DNA of 64,000 bases from NCBI RefSeq assembly GCF_030034735.1, contig NZ_CP125370.1, positions 2,976,001-3,040,000 of the forward strand, given 5' to 3'. The position numbers and the translations under genes were made by a program. This DNA is from Paenibacillus sp. RC334 (GTDB lineage Bacteria > Bacillota > Bacilli > Paenibacillales > Paenibacillaceae). Positions 18,538-28,665 of the stretch are shown piece by piece. The notes under the pieces are model-generated. The model was not told the origin of the DNA, ran no database searches, and saw only the letters and a list, made by a program, of their open reading frames with translations. How positions within the stretch are numbered: position 1 is the first letter of the stretch; each line of letters opens with the position of its first letter.

Positions 18538-18735
18538 TGCCTGCGAAGTTAGCTGTCGGATTCGGACTCAGGAGAAGCCCTATGCTTTTGTGCAATTCAC
18601 CCCTAGGCAACCTTCCATCCATTCGTATGAAGACGGATCAGAAGTTACTGCCGTTGTTACGTCCCCCGCACTTCCCATGGTTTTGGGTCCCGCATTCAGC
18701 GTCTGTCGTAGCTGTCTGCTGCCCCGGTAAGTTTT
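18538..18735 (-). promoter_or_regulatory. ydaO-yuaA riboswitch (cyclic-di-AMP)
   Basis: The minus-strand leader of the LysM-3D gene carries the conserved ydaO core: GGGGTGAA, then CATAGGGCTTCTC, then CCGAATCCGACAGCTAACTT and CGCAGGC, ending about 15 bases before the ribosome-binding site. The upstream half with CGGGACCCAA fits the other side of the fold. Known members bind cyclic-di-AMP and switch off wall-hydrolase and osmolyte-uptake genes. The 5' boundary is approximate. Confidence 0.88.
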
Positions 18736-18871
18736 GGCTCACTGCATAATATCACAATTTTGTAACCTTATCTGCATGAAAATGTTGGGAACCCTGAACA
18801 TCATACTACATCTGTTACAATTTTGTCATCATGAAATCGAAATCAGTTACAAAAATCTGAACGAGGATGAC

Positions 18872-18917
18872 AAAAAAAGAAAAAGCCCTCCCGTCAAACT
18901 TCCACCGCGGAGGGCTT
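18872..18917 (-). terminator. Terminator of the amino-acid ABC transporter operon
   Basis: Nine-base-pair stem AAGCCCTCC/GGAGGGCTT with a 17-base loop, followed on the minus strand by a T-rich stretch (TTTTCTTTTTTTG). It lies about 30 bases after the ATPase gene stop. Confidence 0.85.
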
Positions 18918-18944
18918 ACTTCATAGCCTTTATAAGCTCATTTC

Positions 18945-19667
18945 TTACAAAACCTTGGCAAGAAAATCCCGGGTACGATCATGGCTTGGAGTGCCAAAAA
19001 CTTGCTCCGGTGTACCTTGCTCCACAATTTGACCGTTATCCATAAAGATAATGCGGTCTCCTACCTCGCGGGCAAAGCCCATTTCATGTGTCACGATGAC
19101 CATCGTCATGCCACCCTCAGCCAGCTTCTTCATCACGTCCAGCACCTCCCCGACCATTTCAGGGTCCAAAGCGGAAGTCGGCTCATCGAAGAGCATCACA
19201 TGCGGCTGCATCGCCAAGGCGCGTGCAATCGCAATCCGCTGCTTCTGTCCACCGGATAGCTGATTGGGATAGGTGTCCTTTTTGTCTTCAAGTCCAACGG
19301 TGCGCAGTAGCTCTAGCGCAATTTTCTCCGCTTCCTTCACGGACTGGCCTCTAACCTGAGTCGGCGCAAGCGTCAAATTTTGCAGCACCGTTTTGTGCGG
19401 GAACAGGTTGAAATGCTGGAACACCATCCCCATTTTCTCACGAGTCGCATTAATATTATGACCACGGGCTGTAATCGGCTCGCCCTCAAACAAAATCTCC
19501 CCGTCGGTCGGCTGCTCCAGCAGATTCATACAACGTAAAAATGTACTTTTCCCCGAACCACTCGGGCCAATGACGACAACAACCTCGCCTTTGGCAATAT
19601 CTATATCAATGCCTTTTAAAATTTCATTTTTGCCGAACGATTTACGCAGTTGTTTAACGGTGATCAC
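18945..19667 (-). CDS. Polar amino-acid ABC transporter ATPase (GlnQ type)
   Basis: ATP-binding subunit of a polar amino-acid importer, 240 residues. Walker A GPSGSGKS (about 33-40), signature LSGGQKQR (about 135), Walker [15 protein letters not shown] and the switch His in IVTHEM are all present. The Q-loop segment [17 protein letters not shown] is typical of the GlnQ/ArtP branch. Its start overlaps the end of the fused binding-protein/permease gene by 14 bases, so both form one operon and one transporter. The substrate is probably glutamine, cystine, arginine or a similar polar amino acid. Confidence 0.92.
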   Translation of the reverse strand: MITVKQLRKSFGKNEILKGIDIDIAKGEVVVVIGPSGSGKSTFLRCMNLLEQPTDGEILFEGEPITARGHNINATREKMGMVFQHFNLFPHKTVLQNLTLAPTQVRGQSVKEAEKIALELLRTVGLEDKKDTYPNQLSGGQKQRIAIARALAMQPHVMLFDEPTSALDPEMVGEVLDVMKKLAEGGMTMVIVTHEMGFAREVGDRIIFMDNGQIVEQGTPEQVFGTPSHDRTRDFLAKVL

Positions 19668-21117
19668 TGGCTCTCAACTTCCTTTCCCATAAACCCAACA
19701 GCTTCGACAAGCTGAATGTCATTACAAAATAAATAGCAGCCGCGATGACGAACGGACTTAATCCTTCGTAGGTGATGTTCTTAATGACTTGGGCCTGATA
19801 CATAATATCCACCATACCGATGGTAGAAATGATGGAGGACTCTTTAATAATCGTAATAAACTCATTGCCGATCGCAGGCAGTACAGACTTGAACGCTTGC
19901 GGTAAAATGACGTGACGCATAGCTTTGCCTCGTCCCATACCGAGTGAACGGGCTGCTTCCATCTGACCACGGTCCACTGCCTGGATACCTGCACGGAAAA
20001 TTTCAGCCAGATATGCCGAGCTATTCAGAGATAACGTAATAATACCGGACTGAAGTGGCGTAAAATTGACGCCCAGCGTCAAAGCAACTCCATAATGGAT
20101 GATCATAAGCTGTACCAGCATAGGTGTACCACGTAGTACCTCTACGTAGGCCGTACCCAACCATTCAATGATACGCACACCACTCATCCGCAGCAGAGAG
20201 ATGATCAGACCAATGATAAATCCGAACAGTACCCCGAGCGCAGACAGCAACAACGTGTAGCCGATACCCGTAACGTAAAAGCTGCGATATTTCCAAAATA
20301 TATCCACGATGTTATTGGATGAAACCTGTCGATCGGCAGAGAGTGCACTCGCTTCCGTGGAAAACTTTTCAATAGACCCGTCTGCTTTCAGGCGAGCCAA
20401 CGTTTTATTTACAGATGCCAGCAGTTCAGCATTTCCTTTTCGAATACCTACAGCTGTTTCTGCTCCCTCATCCTCAGGTACCGCCTTGGCGAGCGTTACA
20501 GTACCGTCCAACGTGTATCCTTTAGCAACTGTATCTTCAATTACGACAGCGTTAATACGCTGTGTCCGAAGCTGGAGCACCAGGTCGGAGATTTTATCCA
20601 GCGAAGTTACAGAGGCATTGGGCACTTTTTGAGCAATCTCTTCCTGAATACTGCCCTTTTGTGCGCCGATCTTCTCGCCTTTCAAAGCAGCCATCGTCGG
20701 ATATTTGTCCTTATCCTCCGGACGTACCATAATGACTTGCTTGGAGTGGTAGTATACATCCGAAAAATCAATGCTCTTTCTGCGTTCATCCGTTGGTGTC
20801 ATACCAGACAGTACCAGGTCTACACGACCACTTTGCAGGGCAGGCAGTAAGGAGTCAAAGCTCATGTCCTCAATAACCAGCTCCGCGCCAAGATCCTTGG
20901 CAATTTCATTTGCAATATCAACGTCAAAGCCTACAATGGTATCCTTACCGTTAATGTCTTTATGAAACTCATACGGCGGAAAATCGGCACTCATGCCGAG
21001 TACAAGTTTTGGCTGTGTCTTCGCTTCCGTCCCGTATGCAGTAAGCATCGGAAGACCAGCCAACAGCAAGATAACCGCCGTCAGAATCAGGGCGGTAAAA
21101 CGATATGCCTTTTTCAA
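19654..21117 (-). CDS. Fused amino-acid binding protein and ABC permease
   Basis: One chain of 487 residues joining a family 3 substrate-binding domain to a HisM/GlnP-type permease. Signal segment about 1-30; binding domain about 37-265 ([41 protein letters not shown]); permease domain about 285-487 with the EAA coupling loop [21 protein letters not shown]. In many bacteria these are two genes; the fusion tethers the binding domain to the translocator. TTG start behind AAGGAGAG. Preceded by a good sigma-A promoter with an overlapping palindrome. Works with the GlnQ-type ATPase encoded downstream. No lipobox, as expected for a tethered binding domain. Confidence 0.92.
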   Translation of the reverse strand: MKKAYRFTALILTAVILLLAGLPMLTAYGTEAKTQPKLVLGMSADFPPYEFHKDINGKDTIVGFDVDIANEIAKDLGAELVIEDMSFDSLLPALQSGRVDLVLSGMTPTDERRKSIDFSDVYYHSKQVIMVRPEDKDKYPTMAALKGEKIGAQKGSIQEEIAQKVPNASVTSLDKISDLVLQLRTQRINAVVIEDTVAKGYTLDGTVTLAKAVPEDEGAETAVGIRKGNAELLASVNKTLARLKADGSIEKFSTEASALSADRQVSSNNIVDIFWKYRSFYVTGIGYTLLLSALGVLFGFIIGLIISLLRMSGVRIIEWLGTAYVEVLRGTPMLVQLMIIHYGVALTLGVNFTPLQSGIITLSLNSSAYLAEIFRAGIQAVDRGQMEAARSLGMGRGKAMRHVILPQAFKSVLPAIGNEFITIIKESSIISTIGMVDIMYQAQVIKNITYEGLSPFVIAAAIYFVMTFSLSKLLGLWERKLRASDHR

Positions 21118-21162
21118 TCTTTTTTCTCTCCTTAAATTCTTTATAATAAATAAGATTGTGTC

Positions 21163-21191
21163 ATTATAAATGAATATGCATGATTATGCAA
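21163..21191 (-). promoter_or_regulatory. Promoter with overlapping palindrome for amino-acid transporter
   Basis: Minus strand: -35 TTGCAT (21186-21191), 17-base spacer, -10 TATAAT (21163-21168), about 45 bases before the TTG start. The palindrome TGCAT-4-ATGCA (21177-21190) covers the spacer and most of the -35, a position suited to a repressor. The regulator is unknown. Confidence 0.6.
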
Positions 21192-21263
21192 TGAATGTTA
21201 TAGTACAATTTCAGCATACCTGACGTAATACCTACATTACAGCTTTTACAAAGGAGTTTTTCC

Positions 21264-22442
21264 ATGAATAACAAAAATACGATCCAACGTACCATTGAGC
21301 AGCATGCCCAACGTTTTAAGGACATTTCTTTATATATTGGCGCAAACCCGGAGCTGGGGAATGAGGAATTTTTGGCGGCTGCCCGTCTAAAAGAGGAATT
21401 GGCTTTTCACGAATTTGAAGTTCAGGCCCCTGTACTGGGTATCGAAACGGCTTTCATTGCGACTTATAAAGCAGCCAAACCCGGTCCGGTCATTGCTTTT
21501 CTGGCAGAATATGACGCCCTGAAAGGTCTGGGACACGCATGCGGACACCATTTGATCTGTATGATGAGCACAGGAGCGGCTGTCGGTCTCAAATCGGTCA
21601 TTGACGAGATCGGTGGAGAAGTACGAGTATACGGCACACCTGCCGAGGAAACACGCGGAGCCAAGGTTCCCATGGCGGCTGCCGGGTTATTTGATGATTG
21701 CGATATAGCGCTCATGACGCATCCTTATTACCGTTATGAAAAATCGGGCAAATCGCTGGCGATTGATGCCGTACAATTCGAATTCTTTGGGCAATCCGCT
21801 CACGCCGCTGCCAGTCCCCACGAAGGTATTAACGCGCTGGACGCGGTGATTCAAACGTTCAACGGCATTAATGCGTTCCGCCAGCAGGTGAAGAGTACGG
21901 TACGTATTCACGGCATTATTAATCAAGGAGGCCAGGCAGCGAACATCATTCCTGATTATGCCTCTGCCCAATTTTATGTACGGGCTGCTACACGGCATGA
22001 ACTGAATTCATTGACTCGCCGCGTTATTCAAATTGCCGAAGGAGCGGCCTTACAAGCCGGGTGTCGTCTGAAAACCTCAAATTATGAGACGTCTTATGAT
22101 GAAATGGTGACCAATCGTGCGCTTTCCGATGCCTTTACCGCAAACCTGGTGCTGACAGGCATTCCGCAGGAGGACATCACGGAGGGCGAAGATCACGGCT
22201 CCATGGATATTGGAAATGTGTCGTTGCACTGTCCCGCCATTCATCCGTACATTCAAGTTATTGACGAGAAGCATACCTTGCATACACCTGAATTCCGCGA
22301 TTTGGCGATGCAGGACCGGGCGCTGGAAGGAATGTTGTTAGCCGCCAGAACTTTGGCCTGGACCGCATGTGATGTAATCACGAATCCTGAGTTGCTGACA
22401 CAGATTAAGGAAGAATTCGCTCTGCTGAAAAGCAAAATTTAA
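21264..22442 (+). CDS. M20 amidohydrolase (AbgB/ACY1L2-like)
   Basis: Second metallo-amidohydrolase of the window, 392 residues, of the branch that includes p-aminobenzoyl-glutamate hydrolase subunits and carboxypeptidase-like ACY1L2. Metal motifs HACGHH (about residue 92-97), YGTPAEET (about 118-125) and a C-terminal HGSMDIGNVS region; GQSAHAAASPHEGINALDA marks the lid/dimer domain. ATG about eight bases after AAAGGAG. Divergent from the amino-acid ABC transporter with about 145 bases between, the second time in this window that an M20 enzyme borders an importer of peptide- or amino-acid-like compounds. The real substrate is unknown; it may hydrolyse an imported acyl amino acid or dipeptide. 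Confidence 0.88.
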   Translation: MNNKNTIQRTIEQHAQRFKDISLYIGANPELGNEEFLAAARLKEELAFHEFEVQAPVLGIETAFIATYKAAKPGPVIAFLAEYDALKGLGHACGHHLICMMSTGAAVGLKSVIDEIGGEVRVYGTPAEETRGAKVPMAAAGLFDDCDIALMTHPYYRYEKSGKSLAIDAVQFEFFGQSAHAAASPHEGINALDAVIQTFNGINAFRQQVKSTVRIHGIINQGGQAANIIPDYASAQFYVRAATRHELNSLTRRVIQIAEGAALQAGCRLKTSNYETSYDEMVTNRALSDAFTANLVLTGIPQEDITEGEDHGSMDIGNVSLHCPAIHPYIQVIDEKHTLHTPEFRDLAMQDRALEGMLLAARTLAWTACDVITNPELLTQIKEEFALLKSKI

Positions 22443-22499
22443 ATTTTTAATTTCGCCAAATTTTTAATTTCGTCTTCTTTCCAGAAAGGAGCAGTCATT

Positions 22500-23572
22500 A
22501 TGAATCATATGAGCAGCTTTTGGGCGTTGTTTATTGTGGTCGACATCATTATTTTGTGGTTCTTTTTTCGAGCATTATACCGAAGGAACAGGGAAAATCG
22601 AAAGACACGCCGCCGTAATGCATTTTTCCTTAGCTCCCCGTCTCCCTCTTCCCTTGAACAGGGGCGGCATAAGGAGATTATAGAACTCATGCAGCTTCTG
22701 GAACGATCTATTCCAGCCTCCTACGCTCATAGTGTAAGGCGGCGTGTGATGGATTCTCATCCTCACCTGACGGAACAGGAATACGATTGGCGCTGGAATG
22801 AGCTCAAACGCTATTTTATGCTATGTGCAATTATGAACCGAGTGCCAATGTTCAGTCCAGATGTGGATGAACTGTGGCACGAAATGCTGATGTTTACGCG
22901 GGAATACCAGCAATTCTCGGAAGCCTTCTTTGGTCGCATGCTGCACCACGCCCCTCACGCTGGCTCACAGCCGATGCCAGATGAACGGGCATGGTTCGAC
23001 TGGCTGTATGTGGAATGCTTTGGCTGGAACCGCTATAGTGCGAGCTTATGGGGGACTTTTTCAATCATCCATTACCGAATAACGAGCTTTCACACTATTA
23101 CAAGCTGACAGCTTCCGGGCAGCCAGCAGGCGACCGTTGGAATATGCAGGAGGGCATCGGCATCTCTCAGCAGGCACAGCAAGCGGTTCAGAGGATTATG
23201 GACCATCTGCGTAATCGGGTGAATGAAGCAGTGGATGATCCAGATGGCAAGCGGCTGCCGAAGGTCAACTATTTGCAAATAGATTATCTGCTGCTGGCCG
23301 TCGTATGGTATTCCTGGTATCAACCCCATCAGTTTGCGTTGCACATGCATCCTGATGCTACAGGAAGTGCGGCATTAGCAAGCTCATCAGGCTGTAGTTC
23401 AGCAAGTGGTTGCTCGAACTGGGATACGAACCACTCGCATCCTCACTCTTCCCACGATAGCTCCTATGATGGAGGCTCATCTCACCACGATTCAGGTGAT
23501 TCCGGCGGCAGCCATTCCTCGTGCAGCAGTTCCTCATGCGGAAGCAGCTGTGGTGGAGGCGGAGGCGACTGA
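22500..23572 (+). pseudogene. Frameshifted GRDP-like protein with Cys/His/Ser-rich tail
   Basis: Two overlapping frames that read as one protein. The first (22500-23108) gives a membrane span (about residues 5-25), then a cytoplasmic part with SPDVDELWHEMLMFTREYQQF, like the D-x-L-W-H core of glycine-rich-domain proteins (DUF1399). The second frame, from about 23048, continues with FFNHPLPNNELSHYYKL and ends in a tail rich in Ser, Cys, His and Gly (many SSC and SHH pairs, then GGGGGD). The switch is one base back, at the five-G run 23050-23054; six G would restore one frame of about 357 residues. Either a true one-base deletion, a phase-variable tract or a sequencing error. Function unknown; the tail could bind metal. 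The domain name is a resemblance, not a proven match. Confidence 0.6.
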
Positions 23573-23579
23573 TCACAGC

Positions 23580-23628
23580 AAAAAGGGCATTCCTCAGCCA
23601 TTATTGGCTTCTGAGGGATGTCCTTTTT
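23580..23628 (+). terminator. Bidirectional terminator between GRDP-like gene and glgA
   Basis: AAAAAGGGCATTCCTCA pairs with TGAGGGATGTCCTTTTT with few mismatches; A run before and T run after mean it can stop transcription from both sides of this convergent junction. Confidence 0.85.
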
Positions 23629-23684
23629 CCATTGTACTATGTCAGTTCTACCTTGTTCAGACACTCCTGCTTGGTCGACTTAGT

Positions 23685-25127
23685 TCATTCGTTCCCTGTC
23701 AGTGAACGATAAATATCCAGATACGCTCCCGCCGACACATCCCAGCTGTACTCTCCTGCAAAAGCAGTGTGCGTAAGCTTGGACCAATGCTCAGGCTGGC
23801 GATAAAAATCAACCGCACGACGAATCGTATGCAGCATATCATGCGCATTGTAATTTTTGAAGCTAAAGCCGTTCCCTTCGCTTGTAGACTCGTTGTAAGC
23901 ATGTACGGTATCGTTCAGACCACCCGTTTCCCGCACAATCGGGATGCTTCCATAGCGAAGCGCTAGCAACTGGCTGATCCCGCAAGGCTCAAACCTCGAC
24001 GGCATAAGGTATATATCGCTTGCAGCATAAATTTTACGGGACAAAGGTTCACTAAAAGCGAGCTGCGCCGACATTTTCAAGGGATAACGTCCAGCCGCTT
24101 CCCGGAACCAGTGCTCAAAGGCTGGATCTCCCGTGCCCAGCACAACAAACTGAATATCATCATAATACATGATCTCATCAAGCACCCTGGTTACCAGGTT
24201 CAGTCCCTTCATATCCACAAGTCGGGTTACCATCGCAATTAAAGGCACATCCGGTCGTACCGGCAAACCCAGCTCCTTTTGCAGACCTATTTTGTTTTCC
24301 TTTTTCTTGACCAGACTGGTGCGGTACTTCGTATAAATACGATTGTCCGTAGCAGGATTGTAGCTTTTGGTATCAATTCCGTTCACAATACCCGACAAAC
24401 GCCCCTGCTCTCCCAGCTTACGCAGCAGCCCTTCCAGCCCATATCCGTAAAATTCCGTCTGAATCTCCTCTGCGTAGGTAGGACTTACAGTGGTGACATG
24501 ATCCGAGTAGGTCAGCCCACCCTTCATAAAGTTCAGTCTGCCATGATACTCCACACCCTCAGGGGTAAAATAGCTCCCGTCAAGATTCAATAGTTCCGTT
24601 AAGACCTCATATGGAAAATCCCCCTGATACAGCAGGTTATGTATCGTAAACACGGTGCGAATATCACTGTAAAAGGGCAAATGACGGTAATTGGCATTCA
24701 ATAGCAACGGCGCCATCGCGGTATGCCAGTCATGACAATGCAAAATATCAGGCTGAAAATTCAAATCAGGCAGTACTTCCAAAATCGCCCGGTTGAAAAA
24801 GGAAAAACGCTCGCCATCATCCATATAGCCGTAAATTCCGTCACGACCAAAGTAATATTCATTATCTATAAAATAAACCTTGATCCCGTCCAGCGTCAGT
24901 TCCTCTACTCCACAATACTGATCACGCCAGCCTACGGCGACATGCTTGACTGTTACCGGACGCAGAGACTCCTTATAAGTATCGGGAATCCCCGCATATT
25001 TAGGCAAGATGATTCGGACGTCGCACCCCGCCTGACGAAGTGCCTTCGGCAGTGCACCAATGACATCCGCCAACCCGCCTGTTTTAATAAATGGATGTGC
25101 TTCTGCTGCCGCAAATAAAATGTTCAT
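23685..25127 (-). CDS. glgA: Glycogen synthase GlgA
   Basis: ADP-glucose-dependent glycogen synthase (GT5) that elongates alpha-1,4-glucan. 480 residues, normal size. The N-terminal KTGGLADV (residues 16-23) is the ADP-glucose-binding motif; SRFEPCGISQL (about 375) and RETGGLNDTV (about 395) are GT5 signatures of the C-terminal Rossmann domain. ATG eight bases after GGAGG. It follows glgB by about 55 bases in the same operon; glgC is divergent. The pathway would be GlgC makes ADP-glucose, GlgA polymerises it, GlgB branches it. Confidence 0.96.
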   Translation of the reverse strand: MNILFAAAEAHPFIKTGGLADVIGALPKALRQAGCDVRIILPKYAGIPDTYKESLRPVTVKHVAVGWRDQYCGVEELTLDGIKVYFIDNEYYFGRDGIYGYMDDGERFSFFNRAILEVLPDLNFQPDILHCHDWHTAMAPLLLNANYRHLPFYSDIRTVFTIHNLLYQGDFPYEVLTELLNLDGSYFTPEGVEYHGRLNFMKGGLTYSDHVTTVSPTYAEEIQTEFYGYGLEGLLRKLGEQGRLSGIVNGIDTKSYNPATDNRIYTKYRTSLVKKKENKIGLQKELGLPVRPDVPLIAMVTRLVDMKGLNLVTRVLDEIMYYDDIQFVVLGTGDPAFEHWFREAAGRYPLKMSAQLAFSEPLSRKIYAASDIYLMPSRFEPCGISQLLALRYGSIPIVRETGGLNDTVHAYNESTSEGNGFSFKNYNAHDMLHTIRRAVDFYRQPEHWSKLTHTAFAGEYSWDVSAGAYLDIYRSLTGNE

Positions 25128-25180
25128 ATGTGCTTCCTCCTTATGACCTCAACCCTATTTTAAACCAGTTGTAACATGGA

Positions 25181-27103
25181 TTAATCTGCTTTTTTAGCTT
25201 TTCGGGGCGCTTTCTTCAGTATAACGACACTCAGCGGCGGAATGGTCAGCTCCAAGCTGTGGAGTTGTCCGTGGCAAGGGATCTTGGCTGTGCGCAACAC
25301 TTCGGTGTTCAACTGGCCACTACCGCCAAAGTCCGAATGATCGCTGTTCAGCAGTTCAATATAGCTCCCCGCCTTTTCCAGACCAATTCGGTAGTTATCT
25401 CTTGACACAGGCTGAAAGTTAATAAGCACGACCAGTGTATCTCCCGGCTTTTTCCCTTTACGCAAATACGTAATTACGCTCTGTCCACGGTCCTCCGCCT
25501 CAATCCACTGATAGCCATCCCACGAATGGTCCAGCTCCCATAATGCTTTTTCCTGTATATACAAATGATTCAGCGCTTTCGTAAAAGCGTGCAGCGAACG
25601 GTGACTGTCATAATCCAGCAGAAACCAGTCAAGCTGCTCCTGATCCTTCCATTCGATGAATTGGCCGAATTCCCCTCCCATAAATAACAGCTTTTTGCCC
25701 GGTGAGGTGATTTGGTAACCAAGAAGCGCTCGAAGTCCGGCAAATTTTTGCTCATAGCTACCCGGCATTTTATCAAGCAGCGACTTTTTACCATGAACGA
25801 CCTCATCGTGCGACAACGGCAGTGTAAAATTCTCGCTGTATGCATAGGCTATGGGGAACGTCAGCAAATTATGGCGCTCAGGCCTCTGATCAAAATCCGT
25901 TTCAATATAATCAAGCGTATCGTTCATCCAGCCCATATTCCATTTGTAATTAAAGCCGAGTCCTCCATCGCTTACCGGGGAGGTAACCATCGGCCAGGCA
26001 CTGGACTCCTCTGCCATCATCAGCGCATACGGATAATAGCGGAATACGGTCTCATTCAGTTGTTGAAGGAAGGCAATAGCCTCCTCATTTTCAATGCCTC
26101 CCTTGGAATTAAAACGATATTGACCGTCCTGCTTTTCAAAATCCAGCCGCAGCATACTCGTCACAGCATCTACACGCAGGCCGTCAATGTGGTACACATC
26201 CATCCAGAACAGCGCATTGGATATAAGGAAAGAACGCACCTCCGGCTTGCTGTAATCGAACGTCAGCGTCCCCCAACCGGGCTTTTCTGCAATCAGCGGA
26301 TCCTCGTATTCGAACAGAGGCGATCCATCAAACAGTCTCAAACCATGAGCATCCTTGGCAAAATGAGCCGGAACCCAATCCATAAGCACCCCAATGCTTG
26401 CCTGATGACAACGATCCACCAAATACATAAAATCATGCGGTTCCCCATAACGGCTTGTCAGTGCAAAATATCCGGTGAGCTGGTATCCCCAGGAAAGATC
26501 ATACGGATGCTCACTGAGTGGCATAAGCTCAATATGCGTGTAACCCATTTCCGTTACATAGGGCACAAGAAGCTCAGCCATTTCCCTGTATGTATAAAAC
26601 GTACCGTCTTCTTTTTGTTTCCAGGTGCCCAAATGTAGCTCATATATATGAAGAGGCTTTCCATAAGGCTCTCTCCGTTTACGCCGCCAAGCCGCGTCGT
26701 TCCAAACATAACCCTCCAGTGAAGCGACCACGGAAGCCGTTGCCGGCCTTAATTCTGCGCGTACCGCGTAAGGGTCTGCTTTTAGAAAACGTTCACCGTT
26801 TGCACCCGTAATATCATATTTGTAAAAAGTTCCTTGGGATATACCCGAAAAAAAACGACTCCAAAAGCCAGATTCGGGAACTCTATATAAGGAATCCTGT
26901 TCCCCATTCCAGTTGTTACGATCTGTAGCAAGCCCGACATGGAGAGCATGAGGAGCCCAGACCGTAAAACGGACGCCCTGTTCTCCGTTCTCCACAGTAA
27001 GGCGGGAACCCAAAGATCGGTAGCTGTGATAAAGCGTTCCTTCGTGAAACAAATAAATATCTTCCGGCGATACAGCCTGTTGCGGGAGAGTTTGGTCTGT
27101 CAT
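25181..27103 (-). CDS. glgB: 1,4-alpha-glucan branching enzyme GlgB
   Basis: Glycogen branching enzyme (GH13 with CBM48) that moves a chain segment to an alpha-1,6 position. About 640 residues. N-terminal CBM48 (about 30-130, FTVWAPHA), catalytic barrel with regions DWVPAHF, GLRVDAV (nucleophile Asp), MAEESSAWP (acid Glu) and PLSHDEVVHGK, then a C-terminal beta domain and a basic tail APRKAKKAD. Two starts are adjacent: GTG at 27106 and ATG at 27103; the ATG is seven bases after AGGTGG and preferred. First gene of glgBA, divergent from glgC. Confidence 0.96.
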   Translation of the reverse strand: MTDQTLPQQAVSPEDIYLFHEGTLYHSYRSLGSRLTVENGEQGVRFTVWAPHALHVGLATDRNNWNGEQDSLYRVPESGFWSRFFSGISQGTFYKYDITGANGERFLKADPYAVRAELRPATASVVASLEGYVWNDAAWRRKRREPYGKPLHIYELHLGTWKQKEDGTFYTYREMAELLVPYVTEMGYTHIELMPLSEHPYDLSWGYQLTGYFALTSRYGEPHDFMYLVDRCHQASIGVLMDWVPAHFAKDAHGLRLFDGSPLFEYEDPLIAEKPGWGTLTFDYSKPEVRSFLISNALFWMDVYHIDGLRVDAVTSMLRLDFEKQDGQYRFNSKGGIENEEAIAFLQQLNETVFRYYPYALMMAEESSAWPMVTSPVSDGGLGFNYKWNMGWMNDTLDYIETDFDQRPERHNLLTFPIAYAYSENFTLPLSHDEVVHGKKSLLDKMPGSYEQKFAGLRALLGYQITSPGKKLLFMGGEFGQFIEWKDQEQLDWFLLDYDSHRSLHAFTKALNHLYIQEKALWELDHSWDGYQWIEAEDRGQSVITYLRKGKKPGDTLVVLINFQPVSRDNYRIGLEKAGSYIELLNSDHSDFGGSGQLNTEVLRTAKIPCHGQLHSLELTIPPLSVVILKKAPRKAKKAD

Positions 27104-27341
27104 CACGTCACCACCTTTATATGTTTGTTTCGTACAAAATGTATGATTCGGAAATGCATTTACTTTCCGGTCAAAGCTGACTTGAGTTATTACCCCATTC
27201 TAGCCACAATGAACAGAAAAATGACTATGAAAAAAATAAACCTTAAATTTTGGGGGATCTTACACACCTGATGGTTTCAAGAGCACCCCATACCGTTTAT
27301 GTATGTACTACAACAGACAACTAAACCGGGAGGGAAAGGAA

Positions 27342-28568
27342 ATGTTTAATAAAGAATGCATTGCCATGCTGCTGGCAGGCGGAGAGGGACGCCGTCTTGC
27401 TCCCCTTACTTCAACGATTGCAAAACCCGCCGTACCCTTTGGCGGTCATTACCGAATTATCGATTTTCCTCTCAGCAACTGTGTTAATTCAGACATCGAT
27501 ACTGTAGGTGTGCTGACGCAATATGAGGCGGAATCCTTGCACGAGCATATTGGAGATGGGACTCCCTGGGGTCTTACCAAAACGAACGACAAGGGAGTTA
27601 CCTTACTTCCATCTTATAATACAGACAACGCTGAATATTTGGGAACGGCAGACGCCATTCATAAAAATATCGAATATATAGACAGTCAAAACCCGGAACA
27701 CGTGCTTATTTTATCCGGTGATCATATTTACTATATGAATTATCGTGAAATGCTGAACTATCATAAGGAAAAAGTTGCTGCGGCTACGATTTCCGTTATG
27801 GAAGTACCTTGGGATGAAGCCCACCGCTTTGGCGTCATGAGTGCCGATGAGGAGCTGCGTGTCACCGAATTTGCTGAAAAGCCGGAGAAACCTGAAAGTA
27901 ATCTGGCCTCTATGGGGATTTACCTGTTTAAGTGGGATTATTTAAGAAAGTATTTGGTGGAGGACGCCGAGGATGAGCAATCCAGCCATGATTTCGGTAA
28001 AGACATCATTCCTAAAATGCTGACGGATCAAGAATCCTTGTATGTTTACGAATTTCAAGGCTACTGGAAGGACGTAGGTACCGTTAAAAGCTTGTGGGAT
28101 TCACATATGGATCTGCTGCAGGAGGATTGCGCTATTGACCTGCAACGGACAGACTGGCCTATGTATACGCGTGAACGCCGTACAAGGTTGAGCGCACATA
28201 AGCTATCTAACCGCAAAACGGAGCCATTGGACAGCCTCCTGCATGATTCTTGCCAAGTAGAAGGTCAAATTGAACGTTCCGTCGTATTTAGCGGTGTCGA
28301 GGTAGGTAAAGGCTCGGCTATTAAGGAAAGTATCGTTATGCCTGACACCCGTATCGGTCGTAATGTGCATATTGAGCACGCAATTATCGGTGAAGGTGCT
28401 GTAATTCGTGACGGTGCAGTCATCAAGGGCAACCCGAGTGAAATTATGGTTATCGGGCCGAATGAAACGGTATTCGGTAAAATGGCGGTACGCCCACAAA
28501 CAGCCCGCATGTTGAAAGAAGCTTATGAGCGCAACACACGCCTGCGCGCTGAAGGTTTTACTTCATAA
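27342..28568 (+). CDS. glgC: Glucose-1-phosphate adenylyltransferase GlgC
   Basis: Makes ADP-glucose from glucose-1-phosphate and ATP, the committed step of glycogen synthesis. 408 residues from the ATG at 27342, seven bases after GGAGGG; an upstream in-frame ATG adds 13 unlike residues and is less likely. The nucleotidyltransferase motif [12 protein letters not shown] opens the protein, followed by [13 protein letters not shown]-like FAEKPE near 185; a C-terminal left-handed beta-helix (about 290-390). The glgD paralogue usually found next to glgC in Bacillus is absent here, as is a glycogen phosphorylase gene. Own terminator follows. Confidence 0.95.
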   Translation: MFNKECIAMLLAGGEGRRLAPLTSTIAKPAVPFGGHYRIIDFPLSNCVNSDIDTVGVLTQYEAESLHEHIGDGTPWGLTKTNDKGVTLLPSYNTDNAEYLGTADAIHKNIEYIDSQNPEHVLILSGDHIYYMNYREMLNYHKEKVAAATISVMEVPWDEAHRFGVMSADEELRVTEFAEKPEKPESNLASMGIYLFKWDYLRKYLVEDAEDEQSSHDFGKDIIPKMLTDQESLYVYEFQGYWKDVGTVKSLWDSHMDLLQEDCAIDLQRTDWPMYTRERRTRLSAHKLSNRKTEPLDSLLHDSCQVEGQIERSVVFSGVEVGKGSAIKESIVMPDTRIGRNVHIEHAIIGEGAVIRDGAVIKGNPSEIMVIGPNETVFGKMAVRPQTARMLKEAYERNTRLRAEGFTS

Positions 28569-28584
28569 TGGAACGAAATATGTC

Positions 28585-28625
28585 AAACAGCCAGCCCTTC
28601 ACTATAATGAGGACTGGCTGTTTTT
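28585..28625 (+). terminator. Terminator of glgC
   Basis: Ten-base-pair stem AAACAGCCAG/CTGGCTGTTT with a 19-base loop followed by TTTTT. It separates glgC from the convergent histidine kinase gene and may serve both, as the minus side reads AAACAG preceded by a moderate A/T stretch. Confidence 0.88.
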
Positions 28626-28665
28626 CTAATTTACATCTATTTAAAACTAACTTTCGGTTACATAA

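Noticed and set aside
21169-21215. ArgR box between the amino-acid transporter and the M20 gene
   Set aside because: TGAAT-like pieces occur but spacing and arms do not fit an ArgR operator well; kept only as an unnamed palindrome.
22500-23572. Programmed -1 frameshift as explanation for the GRDP-like gene
   Set aside because: The junction has only five G and no heptameric slippery site with matching pairing in both sites; a deletion or read error is simpler.
25712-26638. Long plus-strand open frame opposite glgB
   Set aside because: Antisense shadow of a well-recognised GH13 enzyme.
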